A stretch of DNA of 23,484 nt. It comes from an uncultured Enhydrobacter sp. (GTDB lineage: Bacteria > Pseudomonadota > Gammaproteobacteria > Pseudomonadales > Moraxellaceae). Under the pieces are notes generated by a model. It was not told where the DNA came from. It ran no database searches and saw nothing but the letters and a program-made list of their open reading frames with translations. Location: positions 1 to 23,484 of the forward strand of contig CAMIOS010000035.1 in NCBI GenBank assembly GCA_946222995.1, read 5' to 3'. Within the stretch, counting starts at the first letter, position 1; each line of letters begins with the position of its first letter. A program made the position numbers and the translations under genes. Below, piece after piece: positions 7,606-15,863 of this stretch.

Positions 7606-8493
7606 ATGAAGTGGGAAGGTAGAGAAGGCAGCTCCAATGTATTGGTCGGTGGTGGTAAAGCTGTTGGCGGCGGCATTGGGGGCATTATTATCGGTCTGAT
7701 CTTATGGCTAGTCTTTGGGGTAAATCCCATGACTGCCATGCAAACAGGGCAAGCGGTGAGCCATGGGGGCAATAGTAGCCAACAGCAACAGCTTGATCCC
7801 AATAAAGCTGACCGTGACCAACGCTTTGTCTCGGTGGTTTTAGCCGATACGGAAAAAGTTTGGCAACAGGTTTTCCGTGAAAATAATATGCAATATCAAG
7901 ACCCAAAATTGGTGCTATTTAATGGTACAGTACGCTCTGGTTGTGGGGCGGCTTCGGCTGCTACAGGCCCTTTTTATTGTCCTGCTGACCAACGCGTGTA
8001 TTTAGATACCAGTTTTTTCCAAGAAATGCGGCAAAAACTGGGTATCTCAGGTGACCAGCAAGGCTCTGGTGATACGCAAAATCAAGGAAAAGCTGGGGAT
8101 TTTGCTGAAGCCTATGTGGTGGCGCATGAAGTGGGACATCATGTACAAAAATTACTTGGCATTAGTACCAAAGTTGATGAAGCAAGTCGTAATGCTTCTG
8201 AGGCACAAGCCAATCATTTATCCGTGCGTTTAGAATTACAAGCAGACTGTTTTGCAGGCGTTTGGGCAAATCGTAACCAACAACAAACCCAATTTTTAGA
8301 GCAAGGGGATATCGAAGAAGCCATGAACGCTGCGCAGCAAATCGGTGATGATCGCCTAGCACGGGCGAGTGGGCGAGCGGTTGTACCCGATAGCTTTACC
8401 CATGGTACTAGCCAACAGCGTATGACCTGGTTTAGTCGTGGTCTAAAATCAGGCGATATCAACCAATGCGACACATTTGGTAATAATATCTAG
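7606..8493 (+). CDS. ypfJ: Neutral zinc metallopeptidase, YpfJ family
   Basis: At 295 residues it matches the YpfJ/Zn_peptidase family, beginning with the family's MKWEGREGSSNV. A Gly-rich stretch and one TM helix (about 22-38) anchor it to the inner membrane. The zincin motif HEVGH (174-178) and LELQADCFAGVW (about 205-216), holding the third ligand, are intact, so it should be catalytically competent. A Gln/Asn-rich loop (about 50-66) and a Gly/Asp-rich loop (about 148-163) look unstructured. The start is supported by GAGG 6-8 bases upstream. Physiological substrates of this family are unclear. Confidence 0.88.
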   Translation: MKWEGREGSSNVLVGGGKAVGGGIGGIIIGLILWLVFGVNPMTAMQTGQAVSHGGNSSQQQQLDPNKADRDQRFVSVVLADTEKVWQQVFRENNMQYQDPKLVLFNGTVRSGCGAASAATGPFYCPADQRVYLDTSFFQEMRQKLGISGDQQGSGDTQNQGKAGDFAEAYVVAHEVGHHVQKLLGISTKVDEASRNASEAQANHLSVRLELQADCFAGVWANRNQQQTQFLEQGDIEEAMNAAQQIGDDRLARASGRAVVPDSFTHGTSQQRMTWFSRGLKSGDINQCDTFGNNI

Positions 8494-8522
8494 CACTAAA
8501 CCTATTTTTAATCGTTTTAGCC

Positions 8523-8564
8523 AATAAAAAACCCTTTAATTTGATCGTTAAAGGGTTTTTTATT
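8523..8564. terminator. Bidirectional terminator between ypfJ and rpmE2
   Basis: A perfect 17-bp inverted repeat (8523-8539 with 8548-8564) has a core CCCTTTAA/TTAAAGGG, an 8-nt loop, an A run on the left and a T run on the right. It lies between two convergent genes and can end transcripts from both sides. Confidence 0.92.
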
Positions 8565-8597
8565 AAAAAGTTAAACCAATGAACTTTGGCTATTGGC

Positions 8598-8861
8598 TTA
8601 TGCTTTTTTACCACGGGTAGCAAAGGCGCCAAAGCGTTTGTTAAATGAGGCCACACGTCCTTCATTTTGGGCTTTACGTTGCTCACCTGTATAAAATGGG
8701 TGTGACGCTGATGATACGTCAAGGGCTACGTAAGGATAGGTTTTGCCTTCGTATTCACGGGTGGTTTTTGGTTTGATAGTAGAACGAGTTAAGAAGTAAA
8801 CATCGGCATTGGTATCATGGAATAAAACTTCTTGGTACTCTGGATGGATATCTGCACGCAT
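8598..8861 (-). CDS. rpmE2: 50S ribosomal protein L31 type B
   Basis: From ATG 8861 this is 87 residues, starting MRADIHPEYQEV, the standard L31B N-terminus; the longer open frame up to 8942 is not needed. It contains STIKP, YPYVALDVSSASHPFYTG and FNKRFG, all family hallmarks, and it has no cysteine. This is the zinc-independent (C-minus) form of L31. Such forms replace zinc-binding L31 under zinc starvation in many bacteria and are often Zur-controlled. No clear Zur site is visible upstream. AAGAGA precedes the start. It has its own promoter behind hemH. Confidence 0.93.
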   Translation of the reverse strand: MRADIHPEYQEVLFHDTNADVYFLTRSTIKPKTTREYEGKTYPYVALDVSSASHPFYTGEQRKAQNEGRVASFNKRFGAFATRGKKA

Positions 8862-8995
8862 GGTAGGTCTCTTGGTTGATATCCTGCCCTTTGGTCTGCA
8901 TTTAGTGTAGTTGGCATAAGTTGTTAAAGCCGTCTTATCCAATTACCCCAATGATTAAAGCCAACACAGGATGGATTGATAAAAATGGAAGCCGA

Positions 8996-9024
8996 ATTCT
9001 AGCGTTTTTTATCAAAAATTGCAA
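8996..9024 (-). promoter_or_regulatory. rpmE2 promoter
   Basis: On the minus strand TTGCAA (9019-9024) and TAGAAT (8996-9001) are separated by exactly 17 bp. Transcription would start near 8989, giving a leader of about 128 bases that contains the CCAATTACCCCAATGATTAA element (8939-8958) also found upstream of dksA. Confidence 0.65.
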
Positions 9025-9064
9025 CTTATTTTGGGGGATTGGCGTGATATTGGTAGTAAATAAC

Positions 9065-9088
9065 CGTTAAAAATTAAAGTTTTTAACG
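9065..9088. terminator. Hairpin at the 3' end of hemH
   Basis: CGTTAAAAA (9065-9073) pairs perfectly with TTTTTAACG (9080-9088) over a 6-nt loop, 5 bases beyond the hemH stop. In the hemH direction the following bases are only moderately T-rich, so it is a plausible but not textbook terminator. Confidence 0.5.
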
Positions 9089-9093
9089 TTTTG

Positions 9094-10116
9094 TCAAATC
9101 CAACCTTGCAAATTTGCTTGCCAAGCTCGTAGATGCGGCACTACCAAACTTTCTAACAGATCAAGATGCGCGGCTGAGGTATTTAAGGCAGGGATATAAT
9201 GGTACTCACCGCCGCCATGTTGTTGGAAGGTGTTTTTATTTTCTACCGCCAGCTCTTCGAGGGTTTCAAGACAATCCGCCGCAAACGATGGGCTAATTAC
9301 TTGTACGGATTTGATACCTTGTTGTCCCCACTTAGTCAATGTCTGGTCGGTGTAGGGTTTTACCCATTCTTGTTTCCCAAAGCGAGATTGAAAGCTACTC
9401 AGCCATTCATCTTCTGTTAGCCCTAATCTCTGGGCGACTTGGGCGGCAGTGCAGCGACAACGTCTGGCATACGGGTCGCCTTTTTGTTCATACGGCTGTG
9501 GGATACCATGAAAGCTAAATAACAGTTTTTGTGGTTTGCCATGCACAGCCTGAAATGCCTGAATACTTTCTGCTAATGCTTGGATGTACAGCGGATGGGC
9601 AAAATAATCCTTAATAAAACTGATTGCAGGTAAATTGCGTTGGCTCATGCCCCATTTGGCAATCCCATCAAATACCGCCGCTGTGGTGGTCGCTGAATAT
9701 TGTGGATAAAGCGGCAGCACCACAATCTGCTCAATGTGCTGGGCGGTCAAATCTGTCAATACCTTTGGCAAACTAGGCTCGCCATACGTCATACCAATAT
9801 GCACGCTGACATCACACGATACATTCTGTGCACTGGCTAAACGTTGTTGTAATAAAGCCACTTGTTCATAGCCAATTTGGCGCAGTGGTGAATCGCCATC
9901 CCACACACTCGCATAGGCATGGGCAACGCGCTTTGGCCGCGTGGTCAGTACAAAGAGATTTAAAATAATTTGCCAAATTAGCTGCGGAATCTCAATCACG
10001 CGGGGGTCGGATAAAAATTGCTTAAGGTAACGGCGTACCGCTGGCACCGTGGGCGCATCAGGTGTGCCAAGATTGACAAGAAGGACAGCAATTTTTGGGC
10101 GATGGATTGGGCGCAT
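9094..10116 (-). CDS. hemH: Ferrochelatase
   Basis: Inserts ferrous iron into protoporphyrin IX, the last step of haem synthesis. From ATG 10116 the protein has 340 residues and opens MRPIHRPKIAVLLVNLGTPDAPT, aligning end to end with known HemH N-termini. A GTG three codons upstream (10125) is an alternative start, and neither has a strong ribosome-binding site. Visible motifs are SDPRVIEIP, PLYPQYSATTTAAV, the catalytic-histidine segment FSFHGIPQPYEQKGDPY, and SPSFAADCLETLEEL near the C-terminus. No C-terminal extension is evident. It is transcribed alone, upstream of rpmE2. Confidence 0.95.
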   Translation of the reverse strand: MRPIHRPKIAVLLVNLGTPDAPTVPAVRRYLKQFLSDPRVIEIPQLIWQIILNLFVLTTRPKRVAHAYASVWDGDSPLRQIGYEQVALLQQRLASAQNVSCDVSVHIGMTYGEPSLPKVLTDLTAQHIEQIVVLPLYPQYSATTTAAVFDGIAKWGMSQRNLPAISFIKDYFAHPLYIQALAESIQAFQAVHGKPQKLLFSFHGIPQPYEQKGDPYARRCRCTAAQVAQRLGLTEDEWLSSFQSRFGKQEWVKPYTDQTLTKWGQQGIKSVQVISPSFAADCLETLEELAVENKNTFQQHGGGEYHYIPALNTSAAHLDLLESLVVPHLRAWQANLQGWI

Positions 10117-10241
10117 GGCAATCACTTACTTAAAGAGTAGCTAAAAAAGCATGGTTAAAAATTAGACAGTAAAAATGCATTAAATAAAGCGGCTAGGGTA
10201 GCATATTTTTGGCAGATTTTTCTAAAATCTTTGTAGGCAGT

Positions 10242-10268
10242 ATAACCAATAAACAATTTTTTGGTTAT
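10242..10268. promoter_or_regulatory. Dyad between divergent hemH and the SH3-like gene
   Basis: ATAACCAA (10242-10249) and TTGGTTAT (10261-10268) form a perfect 8-bp inverted repeat with an 11-bp centre. The right arm overlaps TATGAT, a possible -10 for the + strand gene. It could be an operator serving either divergent gene; there is no direct evidence. Confidence 0.4.
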
Positions 10269-10372
10269 GATACAACAAGCCAAAGATAGAAAACTTTTGT
10301 ATATTAATCTTTACTTTAACAGTTTTTACACGTTTAATAAAAGCATTCATAACCGTTTTAAAGGAATTAACG

Positions 10373-10660
10373 ATGAAAAAGATCAGTTCACTTGCCTGTG
10401 CTGCTCTGCTAGGCGTGACGCTAGGCCAAACGAGCTTTGCACGTGAAGGGGTATGCAAAATTACTGAACCAAAAGGCGGTCCTTTAAATGCTCGTGTCGT
10501 GCCTGATGGCAGAATTATCAACAAATTACAAAACGGTAGAAAGGTTTATTTGGGTGAAATCAGCTATGACAGTGCTGGACAGCCATGGATAAAAGTCTAT
10601 GATGCCAATTCGGGTCGTTATTTGGGCTGGGTATTTAGAGAGTATATTAGCTGTTATTAA
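10373..10660 (+). CDS. Small exported SH3-like protein
   Basis: A 95-residue protein with a clear signal peptide (MKKISSLACAALLGVTLGQTSFA, cleavage after about 23). The mature part of about 72 residues has the look of a bacterial SH3 domain: an opening CKITEP, a PLNARVVPDG segment like the usual L-N-V-R-x-G-P, then GRKVYLGEISYDSAGQPWIKVYD and GRYLGWVFREYISCY. Cys28 and Cys94 of the precursor could form a disulfide. AAAGGA six to eight bases upstream supports the start. Bacterial SH3 domains often bind cell wall or other periplasmic ligands; a specific role is unknown. It is convergent with the DUF4298-like gene. Confidence 0.75.
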   Translation: MKKISSLACAALLGVTLGQTSFAREGVCKITEPKGGPLNARVVPDGRIINKLQNGRKVYLGEISYDSAGQPWIKVYDANSGRYLGWVFREYISCY

Positions 10661-10682
10661 AGTGCCATATATTAAAGTGGCA
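10655..10682. repeat. 13-bp direct repeat over the SH3-like gene's stop codon
   Basis: TATTAAAGTGCCA (10655-10667) and TATTAAAGTGGCA (10670-10682) differ at one base, with a 15-bp period. The first copy contains the stop codon. Confidence 0.75.
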
Positions 10683-10735
10683 AGAGTGACCTAGTTATGA
10701 ACCAGATGGGTCTAAATTGTCCACAGCAAAGCGCA

Positions 10736-11026
10736 TCATTCGCCACAAGGCTTGTTGTTGCGTATGAATAGAATAGCTTGCCAAATGGTATCTTGTGACA
10801 TAATGCTATACTCACCTTGGGTAGTCAAATTGACTGCTAGCCCTTCATCGATTTTATCACTGATTGCTTGAAACTCATCAAAATAAAACTTTTGCATTTT
10901 CTCAAGCAGAGCGACAGATAGTTGCCAATCTTGTTCAGCTTGTTTTAGTTTATCTTGTAATAAAAGCCACGCTCGATAGTAGTGTTGAACTTCATCAATG
11001 CGTTGCTGTGGGGGCATAGAAGGCAT
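10736..11026 (-). CDS. DUF4298-like coiled-coil protein
   Basis: A 96-residue cytosolic protein with no signal peptide. Residues about 8-60 form one long amphipathic helix or coiled coil (VQHYYRAWLLLQDKLKQAEQ), and the C-terminal part has GEYSIMSQDTIWQAILFIR. This matches the shape of DUF4298 proteins: an N-terminal coiled coil, then a short conserved segment ahead of a last helix. The function of the family is not known. It is the last gene of a same-strand run behind the TPM gene, with a 17-bp gap, so probably the same transcript. Confidence 0.6.
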   Translation of the reverse strand: MPSMPPQQRIDEVQHYYRAWLLLQDKLKQAEQDWQLSVALLEKMQKFYFDEFQAISDKIDEGLAVNLTTQGEYSIMSQDTIWQAILFIRNNKPCGE

Positions 11027-11043
11027 AATATGTCTTAGTGTTG

Positions 11044-11667
11044 TTAGCGAAGATAAATCATTTCGTCCCGTAATTCATTACCATTGGGATCATGCGCTAA
11101 GTAATAATACTGGCGCAACAATTGGCCAATGTCAGCGAGCAAATTAACCAAACTTTCAACTTGTCGATGTGCTTTAAAACCTTCAATGGCTTTATCACAC
11201 ATCGCTTGCCAAACCGAAGGCATAACTTGGGCGTTAATGCCCCTATCGGCTACGATTTCTAACCGCTGTTCACAGACATTAAGGTACACCAACACGCCGG
11301 TATTTTCGCGGGTATCCCATATGCGATAATCAGCAAATACTTGAATCGCTCGGTCGCGGCAATTATGCATGCGAGCGATATTTAAAGGGAGATGATTTTC
11401 TACCACCAATACCACTTCGCCGCGATGACCTTGCTCGGCATCTGTGACTGCTTGGTTTAAGCGTTGCTGACCTTCGCGTGTAAGCCATTGATTACGAAGC
11501 ATAGGTACAAAAAGGACTTGGCGCCACCAGCGTTGCCAACTTGGTTTACCAAGCATGGGCTGTGTCACAGCGGCAGCGGGGGCATGATAAGCAATGGTAT
11601 TTTCTTCTAAAATCGTCGTCATTTCATCCGCTGAATCGGGCTGTGAGTGAGGAGTAGGCTCAGTCAT
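11044..11667 (-). CDS. TPM-domain protein without signal peptide
   Basis: A 207-residue protein. The TPM fold (about residues 60-180) is recognisable from LTREGQQRLNQAVTDAEQGH, the GEVVLVVENHLP strand, TGVLVYLNVCEQRLEIVADR and GINAQVMPSVWQAMCDKAI. Unlike the upstream paralogue it has no signal peptide and no TM segment or glycine tail, so it should sit in the cytoplasm or peripherally at the membrane; a Trp/Arg-rich stretch (KPSWQRWWRQVLF) precedes the domain. It follows the YgcG-type TPM gene by 131 bp and the DUF4298-like gene follows it closely. A LemA-TPM-TPM order is known in many proteobacteria. The biochemical role is not established. Confidence 0.8.
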   Translation of the reverse strand: MTEPTPHSQPDSADEMTTILEENTIAYHAPAAAVTQPMLGKPSWQRWWRQVLFVPMLRNQWLTREGQQRLNQAVTDAEQGHRGEVVLVVENHLPLNIARMHNCRDRAIQVFADYRIWDTRENTGVLVYLNVCEQRLEIVADRGINAQVMPSVWQAMCDKAIEGFKAHRQVESLVNLLADIGQLLRQYYYLAHDPNGNELRDEMIYLR

Positions 11668-11798
11668 ACGAAGTTTTCCGTGTGTTATCCTAAAAATTTA
11701 ACCAAAAAATCTATCCCAAGCAGTGAATGATGAATTTGATGGCACAGTGTTATGCTTGGGTAAGATCAGAGGTAAGCAGTCAAAAAACGGGTAGGATT

Positions 11799-13037
11799 CT
11801 ACCATGACCCACCAGCACCGCCTCCGCCAAAACCACCGCCACCACCATCATAGCCCCCACCGCCAAAACCGCCGCCGCCGAAGCCACCCCCAAAACCACC
11901 GCCACCGGGTAAAATGATAAAACCGCCACCACCTCGTCCACTGTGTCCGCCACCGCCACCACGACTTAATAAAATCACAAATAAAATCACAGCGATAATT
12001 AAGCTGGCAAAAAACCCAGCGCCCAATGCGGTGCCCCCAAAAAATACCCCACCTGCCGTAATCATCGAACCCAAAAATCGACCTAAAATTCCGGTTAAAA
12101 TTATCCCCAACACAAACCCAAAGATCGCCAAAAAGATAGGCGACATACCACCAACATCTTTTTGGGTTTGTTTATTGGCATCGGCATTTTTGAGAATATC
12201 AGGATCAGTCGTGAGCCGTTCTTCGATACGATTTAGCCCTGCATTGATACCGCTAGCATAGTTACCTTGCTTAAAGTAGGGGGTAATATCATCAGTAATA
12301 ATACGTTTAGTCACCGAATCGGGTAGCACACCTTCTAGGCCATAACCGGTCAAGATATACATATCTCGGTCATTCACTGCCACGACCATCAACAAGCCTT
12401 GGTCTGTGTCTTTTTTACCGAGTTTCCATTTATCAGCAATTTTCATCGAATAATCAAAAATATCCTCGCCGTTGGTTGAGGGAACAATTACTACCGCAGC
12501 TTGGGCAAGCCCTCGCTGATTGAGGCCACGTAATTTTTGTTCCAAGGCTTGTTTATCGCTAGCAGATAACACCCGAGCTTCATCAATGACAGGGTTGTTT
12601 AATATCAGCTTGTCAGCAGCGACCGGTGGCTGAGTGGATTGAGGCAGGGTAGTCGGTGCTGCTTGAGTGTTGGTGGTTGCTGGACTGCTTTGATGATTAG
12701 AAGTATTTTGATTATTTTGATTAATGGCATCATTATTGACAATGGCATCGTTAATTGCTTCATTGTCTCTGAGTGCCTCATTCGTTTGGGCAGCTTTTGA
12801 GAGGGCTATCATATCATCGACGCTGTGATTTTGAAGTGTCGAAGAGGTGTGTCCTGTACTAGGGTTACCGTTGCCAGTGCTAGCATTAGCCGTGGCAGCA
12901 TTGGCGGTAGCCGTTGCGGTTTCTGCAATGGCATAGGGGACGGCATTGGGTAATAAGCTTATAAAACCAACCATCGCAGCCGCTAGCAATTTTCGTTGTG
13001 AATTTTTTTTGGTTGTTATTACCAAGTCAGCTGCCAC
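11799..13037 (-). CDS. YgcG-type TPM-domain membrane protein with Gly-rich tail
   Basis: A 412-residue exported protein. The GTG start at 13037 has AGAGG eight bases upstream, followed by a signal peptide (about 14-39, RKLLAAAMVGFISLLPNAVP). A Thr/Ala/Asn/Gln low-complexity linker (about 40-140) follows. The TPM domain (about 150-265) has VIDEARVLSASDKQALEQKL, AAVVIVPSTNGEDIFDYS, WKLGKKDTDQGLLMVVAV and GLEGVLPDSVTKRI. Two hydrophobic segments (about 285-310 and 320-345) precede a tail of almost only Gly, Phe and Tyr ending GGGGAGGSW, the family's usual C-terminus. Predicted topology puts the TPM domain in the periplasm. It sits between lemA and the second TPM gene. The 215-bp gap behind lemA is AT-rich with no gene. 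Confidence 0.88.
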   Translation of the reverse strand: MAADLVITTKKNSQRKLLAAAMVGFISLLPNAVPYAIAETATATANAATANASTGNGNPSTGHTSSTLQNHSVDDMIALSKAAQTNEALRDNEAINDAIVNNDAINQNNQNTSNHQSSPATTNTQAAPTTLPQSTQPPVAADKLILNNPVIDEARVLSASDKQALEQKLRGLNQRGLAQAAVVIVPSTNGEDIFDYSMKIADKWKLGKKDTDQGLLMVVAVNDRDMYILTGYGLEGVLPDSVTKRIITDDITPYFKQGNYASGINAGLNRIEERLTTDPDILKNADANKQTQKDVGGMSPIFLAIFGFVLGIILTGILGRFLGSMITAGGVFFGGTALGAGFFASLIIAVILFVILLSRGGGGGHSGRGGGGFIILPGGGGFGGGFGGGGFGGGGYDGGGGGFGGGGAGGSW

Positions 13038-13252
13038 CCCAATTACCTCTTAATTTTAATTGCTTTGTTGCTTTGTTGCTTTATTGACTTTATCGTCATG
13101 TTATTTTTTAACAAAATTTAGCTAGATAAGATAGCGTATTGAGCGAACAACACGCTTATTTAGCTTTATTGATTAACTTAAAAAATACTTATTAACATAA
13201 AAGATACAATAATTAATTAATTTTTATAATGTTTAACGCGCTAACTTGTTAA

Positions 13253-13993
13253 TCAGTTAGCAGATGCTGCCGCGGTATTATTGCTTACAGGCTGTCCGCC
13301 GGCGTTGGCAGTGTTTGGATTGGTAACAACCGGTTGTCCACCGGCATTAGGGCGAGCTGTGCCAGTATTGCCTGAGCCATTCACATGGTTGTTATTACCA
13401 AAATCAACGGTTGGGGCAGTCGAAATCTGCGCCTCATTACCCACAGTAAAATTTGGGCGGGTATGCATACCAAATACTTTGGCGGTCAAGTTCGTGGGAA
13501 ATTGACGGACGGTGGTATTATATTGCTGGACATCTTGGATATAACGACCGCGCGCCACGGTAATTCGGTTTTCTGTACCTGCCAATTCAGCTTGCAGATT
13601 TTGGAATTGGGCATCGGCTTTAAGGTCGGGGTAGCGTTCTGATACCGCCATCAAGCGCGATAATGCCCCACTTAGTTGGTCTTGGGCTTGTTGATATCGT
13701 TGAAACGCGGCTGGATCATTAAGCACCTCAGGCGTGACTTGAATCGTTGCCGCTTGCGAGCGGGCTTGGGTGACTTGGGTTAAGGTATCTTGTTCATGTT
13801 CGGCATAACGCTCGACCACTTTTACCAGGTTGGGAATTAAGTCAGCACGGCGTTGGTATTGGTTGACTACCTCTGACCAGGAAGCATTAATTTGCTCGTC
13901 TTGTTGCTGCATGGCATTATAGCCACAACCTGTCAAGTTTGCCGATCCGACCACAAGCGCCGTTGCCAAAGCGATGTTTTTTATTGAAGTCAT
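13253..13993 (-). CDS. lemA: LemA family lipoprotein
   Basis: A 246-residue protein. It opens with a lipoprotein signal peptide whose lipobox is LTGC (Cys23), and the LemA helical domain follows (about 26-185). Family motifs are INASWSEVVNQYQRRADLIP, LVKVVERYAEHE, LSRLMAVSERYPDLKA and GTENRITVARGRYIQDVQQYN. The C-terminal 55 residues are Gly/Asn/Pro-rich with two NAGGQPV copies, beyond the usual LemA end. GAGGAAA supports the ATG at 13993. It is first in the LemA-TPM-TPM-DUF4298 run. LemA with TPM proteins is a recurrent pairing of unresolved envelope function. Confidence 0.9.
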   Translation of the reverse strand: MTSIKNIALATALVVGSANLTGCGYNAMQQQDEQINASWSEVVNQYQRRADLIPNLVKVVERYAEHEQDTLTQVTQARSQAATIQVTPEVLNDPAAFQRYQQAQDQLSGALSRLMAVSERYPDLKADAQFQNLQAELAGTENRITVARGRYIQDVQQYNTTVRQFPTNLTAKVFGMHTRPNFTVGNEAQISTAPTVDFGNNNHVNGSGNTGTARPNAGGQPVVTNPNTANAGGQPVSNNTAAASAN

Positions 13994-14032
13994 GCGTTTT
14001 CCTCAAAATAATAGCATTGGGATTTTGGCTGT

Positions 14033-14061
14033 ATTATGGGATGACGCTAAACGATTGTAAA
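14033..14061 (-). promoter_or_regulatory. lemA promoter
   Basis: On the minus strand TTTACA (14056-14061) and CATAAT (14033-14038) are separated by 17 bp, five of six matches each. Transcription would start near 14026, about 33 bases before the lemA ATG. The rest of the 309-bp spacer to murD (13994-14302) holds no gene and no clear murD promoter. Confidence 0.6.
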
Positions 14062-14302
14062 TTTACGTTTTGTGTAGCGATGTAGGATTTTGTATCTGCT
14101 AGCTATCTTATTTGCTAGTAGTTTTAATCAAAATTTTTATCCTACCGGTTGCAACAACTAAAAAAAGATGTTGGTAAAAATTGCTGAAAAAATAGGCAGT
14201 GAAAATATACAGAAAAATTGAATAAAAATCACGTCAACATCGCTATTGATCTTGATAAAATGCTATTATATCCCGTTAATTCTAAACAACTTATACTTAT
14301 AA

Positions 14303-15793
14303 ATGCCTATGTCCGACGTTCTTTCTACTACTATGGCTATAAATGCCATGCAAATCATGCCCACTGCTTCAGCACCCCTTATCCAGCGAGGCGGACTTCA
14401 AGTCGTTGTCGGACTGGGCAGTTCGGGTTTATCGGCTGTCAATTATCTATTAGCACAAGGTTATCAAGTCGCTGTGACCGATGGTGGCGAGCCTAAACTC
14501 GCTAGCATGCTTGCCCCACATGTGATAACCAAATTTGGTGGCATTGATGCCGAGCTATTAGCCAGTGCTCAGCGTATTATTATCAGCCCTGGTATTGACC
14601 CATTTTTGCCTGTATTTCATCAGGCGCGTGAACAACACATCCCTATTGTCAGCGATATACAGTTGTTTCATGAAGTCTGCCACCAAAAAAATATTCCTAT
14701 TGTGGCGATTACCGGATCAAATGCCAAAAGCACCGTGACCACGCTGGTTGGTAACATGGCTCACGATGCAGGCATTGCGGTTGGGGTGGGTGGTAATCTT
14801 GGCACGCCCGCATTAGAATTGTTGCGTGCGCCAATAACGCTTGCGGTGTTAGAACTTTCTAGTTTTCAGCTGCAGACCACGACCAACCTATGTGCCCAAG
14901 TCGCCACAGTGCTCAATATGTCACCGGATCACCTTGACCGTCATGGTGATATGCTCGGCTACCACCAAGCCAAACACCGTATTTTTCAAGGGGTTAAGTC
15001 AATTGTGGTCAACCGAGATGATGTGTTAAGTCGCCCGTTAGTGCCAGATCATACTCCCGTGATCAGCTTTGGTAGCCATGCTCCTGATATCAACCAATAT
15101 GGGCTAATCACTGATAGCAACGGTGATGTATGGCTGGCTCGAGGTAGCCAACGCTTGCTCCATGAGCGTGACGTGCCAATTAAAGGACAGCATAATTTGC
15201 TCAATGCACTCGCTGCTTTGGCATTGGGGGAATTGGCAGGCTTACCACTCGACAGTATGTTGACCACCTTAAAAGCCTTTAACGGCTTGCCCCATCGTTG
15301 TCAATTTGTGACGACAGTTAATATCAATAGTCAGGCGATTGATTGTTTTGATGATTCAAAAGGCACCAATATTGGCTCAACCATGGCCGCAATTAATGGT
15401 TTGGGCAACGTGTATGCGCCTAAAGGCAAGAAATTAGCAGTCATACTCGGGGGACAAGGCAAAGGACAGAATTTTGCCGAACTTGCCAAGCCAATTCGTC
15501 AATTTGTCAGTCATGTGTTTTTGATAGGGGAAGATGCCCAAAAGATCGCGGACGATTTGAGTAAAGCGGGTTTAGGCATTAATAACACAGCAGGCGTGAC
15601 GTTTCACCACTGCCACACCATGGACAATGCGGTGACAGGTATGTGGCAGCTAGCTGAGCAATCGGCTGATAAAGCTTCTGATGTGGGCGTACTGTTGCTC
15701 TCACCCGCCTGTGCCAGTTTTGACCAATTTTCTGGCTATAACGAGCGAGGCGATAAGTTCCAAGCCTTAGTTCAAGACACATTCAAACGCTAA
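14303..15793 (+). CDS. murD: UDP-N-acetylmuramoylalanine-D-glutamate ligase
   Basis: Adds D-glutamate to UDP-MurNAc-L-Ala in cytoplasmic peptidoglycan synthesis. The 496 residues are a little long because of the N-terminus. The conserved part begins about residue 26 (LIQRGGLQVVVGLGSSGLSA), so one of the internal Mets (residues 3, 11, 16 or 19) could be the true start; no start has a good ribosome-binding site. Domain 1 binds UDP (GLGSSGLSA). Domain 2 has the ATP loop AITGSNAKSTVTTLVG (about 135-150), a variant with Ser-Asn-Ala for the common Thr-Asn-Gly, and HLDRHG (about 210-215). Domain 3 has FDDSKGTN and LLLSPACASFDQF. ftsW follows after 70 bp. Confidence 0.95.
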   Translation: MPMSDVLSTTMAINAMQIMPTASAPLIQRGGLQVVVGLGSSGLSAVNYLLAQGYQVAVTDGGEPKLASMLAPHVITKFGGIDAELLASAQRIIISPGIDPFLPVFHQAREQHIPIVSDIQLFHEVCHQKNIPIVAITGSNAKSTVTTLVGNMAHDAGIAVGVGGNLGTPALELLRAPITLAVLELSSFQLQTTTNLCAQVATVLNMSPDHLDRHGDMLGYHQAKHRIFQGVKSIVVNRDDVLSRPLVPDHTPVISFGSHAPDINQYGLITDSNGDVWLARGSQRLLHERDVPIKGQHNLLNALAALALGELAGLPLDSMLTTLKAFNGLPHRCQFVTTVNINSQAIDCFDDSKGTNIGSTMAAINGLGNVYAPKGKKLAVILGGQGKGQNFAELAKPIRQFVSHVFLIGEDAQKIADDLSKAGLGINNTAGVTFHHCHTMDNAVTGMWQLAEQSADKASDVGVLLLSPACASFDQFSGYNERGDKFQALVQDTFKR

Positions 15794-15863
15794 AACAACC
15801 ACTAGCCAAGCATTATTAACGGTATTTATTTTATTTGTATTCAACTGTGTTAGGTCGTATTCG

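Noticed and set aside
8862..8942. N-terminal extension of L31
   Set aside because: L31B proteins start at MRADIHP, which has its own ribosome-binding site.
8862..9093. Zur box upstream of rpmE2
   Set aside because: No palindrome resembling the gammaproteobacterial Zur consensus was found on reading both strands.
11914..12261. Pro-rich open frame on the + strand
   Set aside because: Antisense image of the glycine-rich tail of the TPM protein; GC skew of that tail produces it.
13240..13261. GCTAACT/AGTTAGC hairpin over the lemA stop codon as a terminator
   Set aside because: Only 7 bp, no T run afterwards; and the downstream TPM gene would be expected to share the transcript.
13281..13642. 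Two overlapping + strand frames inside lemA
   Set aside because: Antisense shadows; no ribosome-binding site and the LemA reading is unambiguous.
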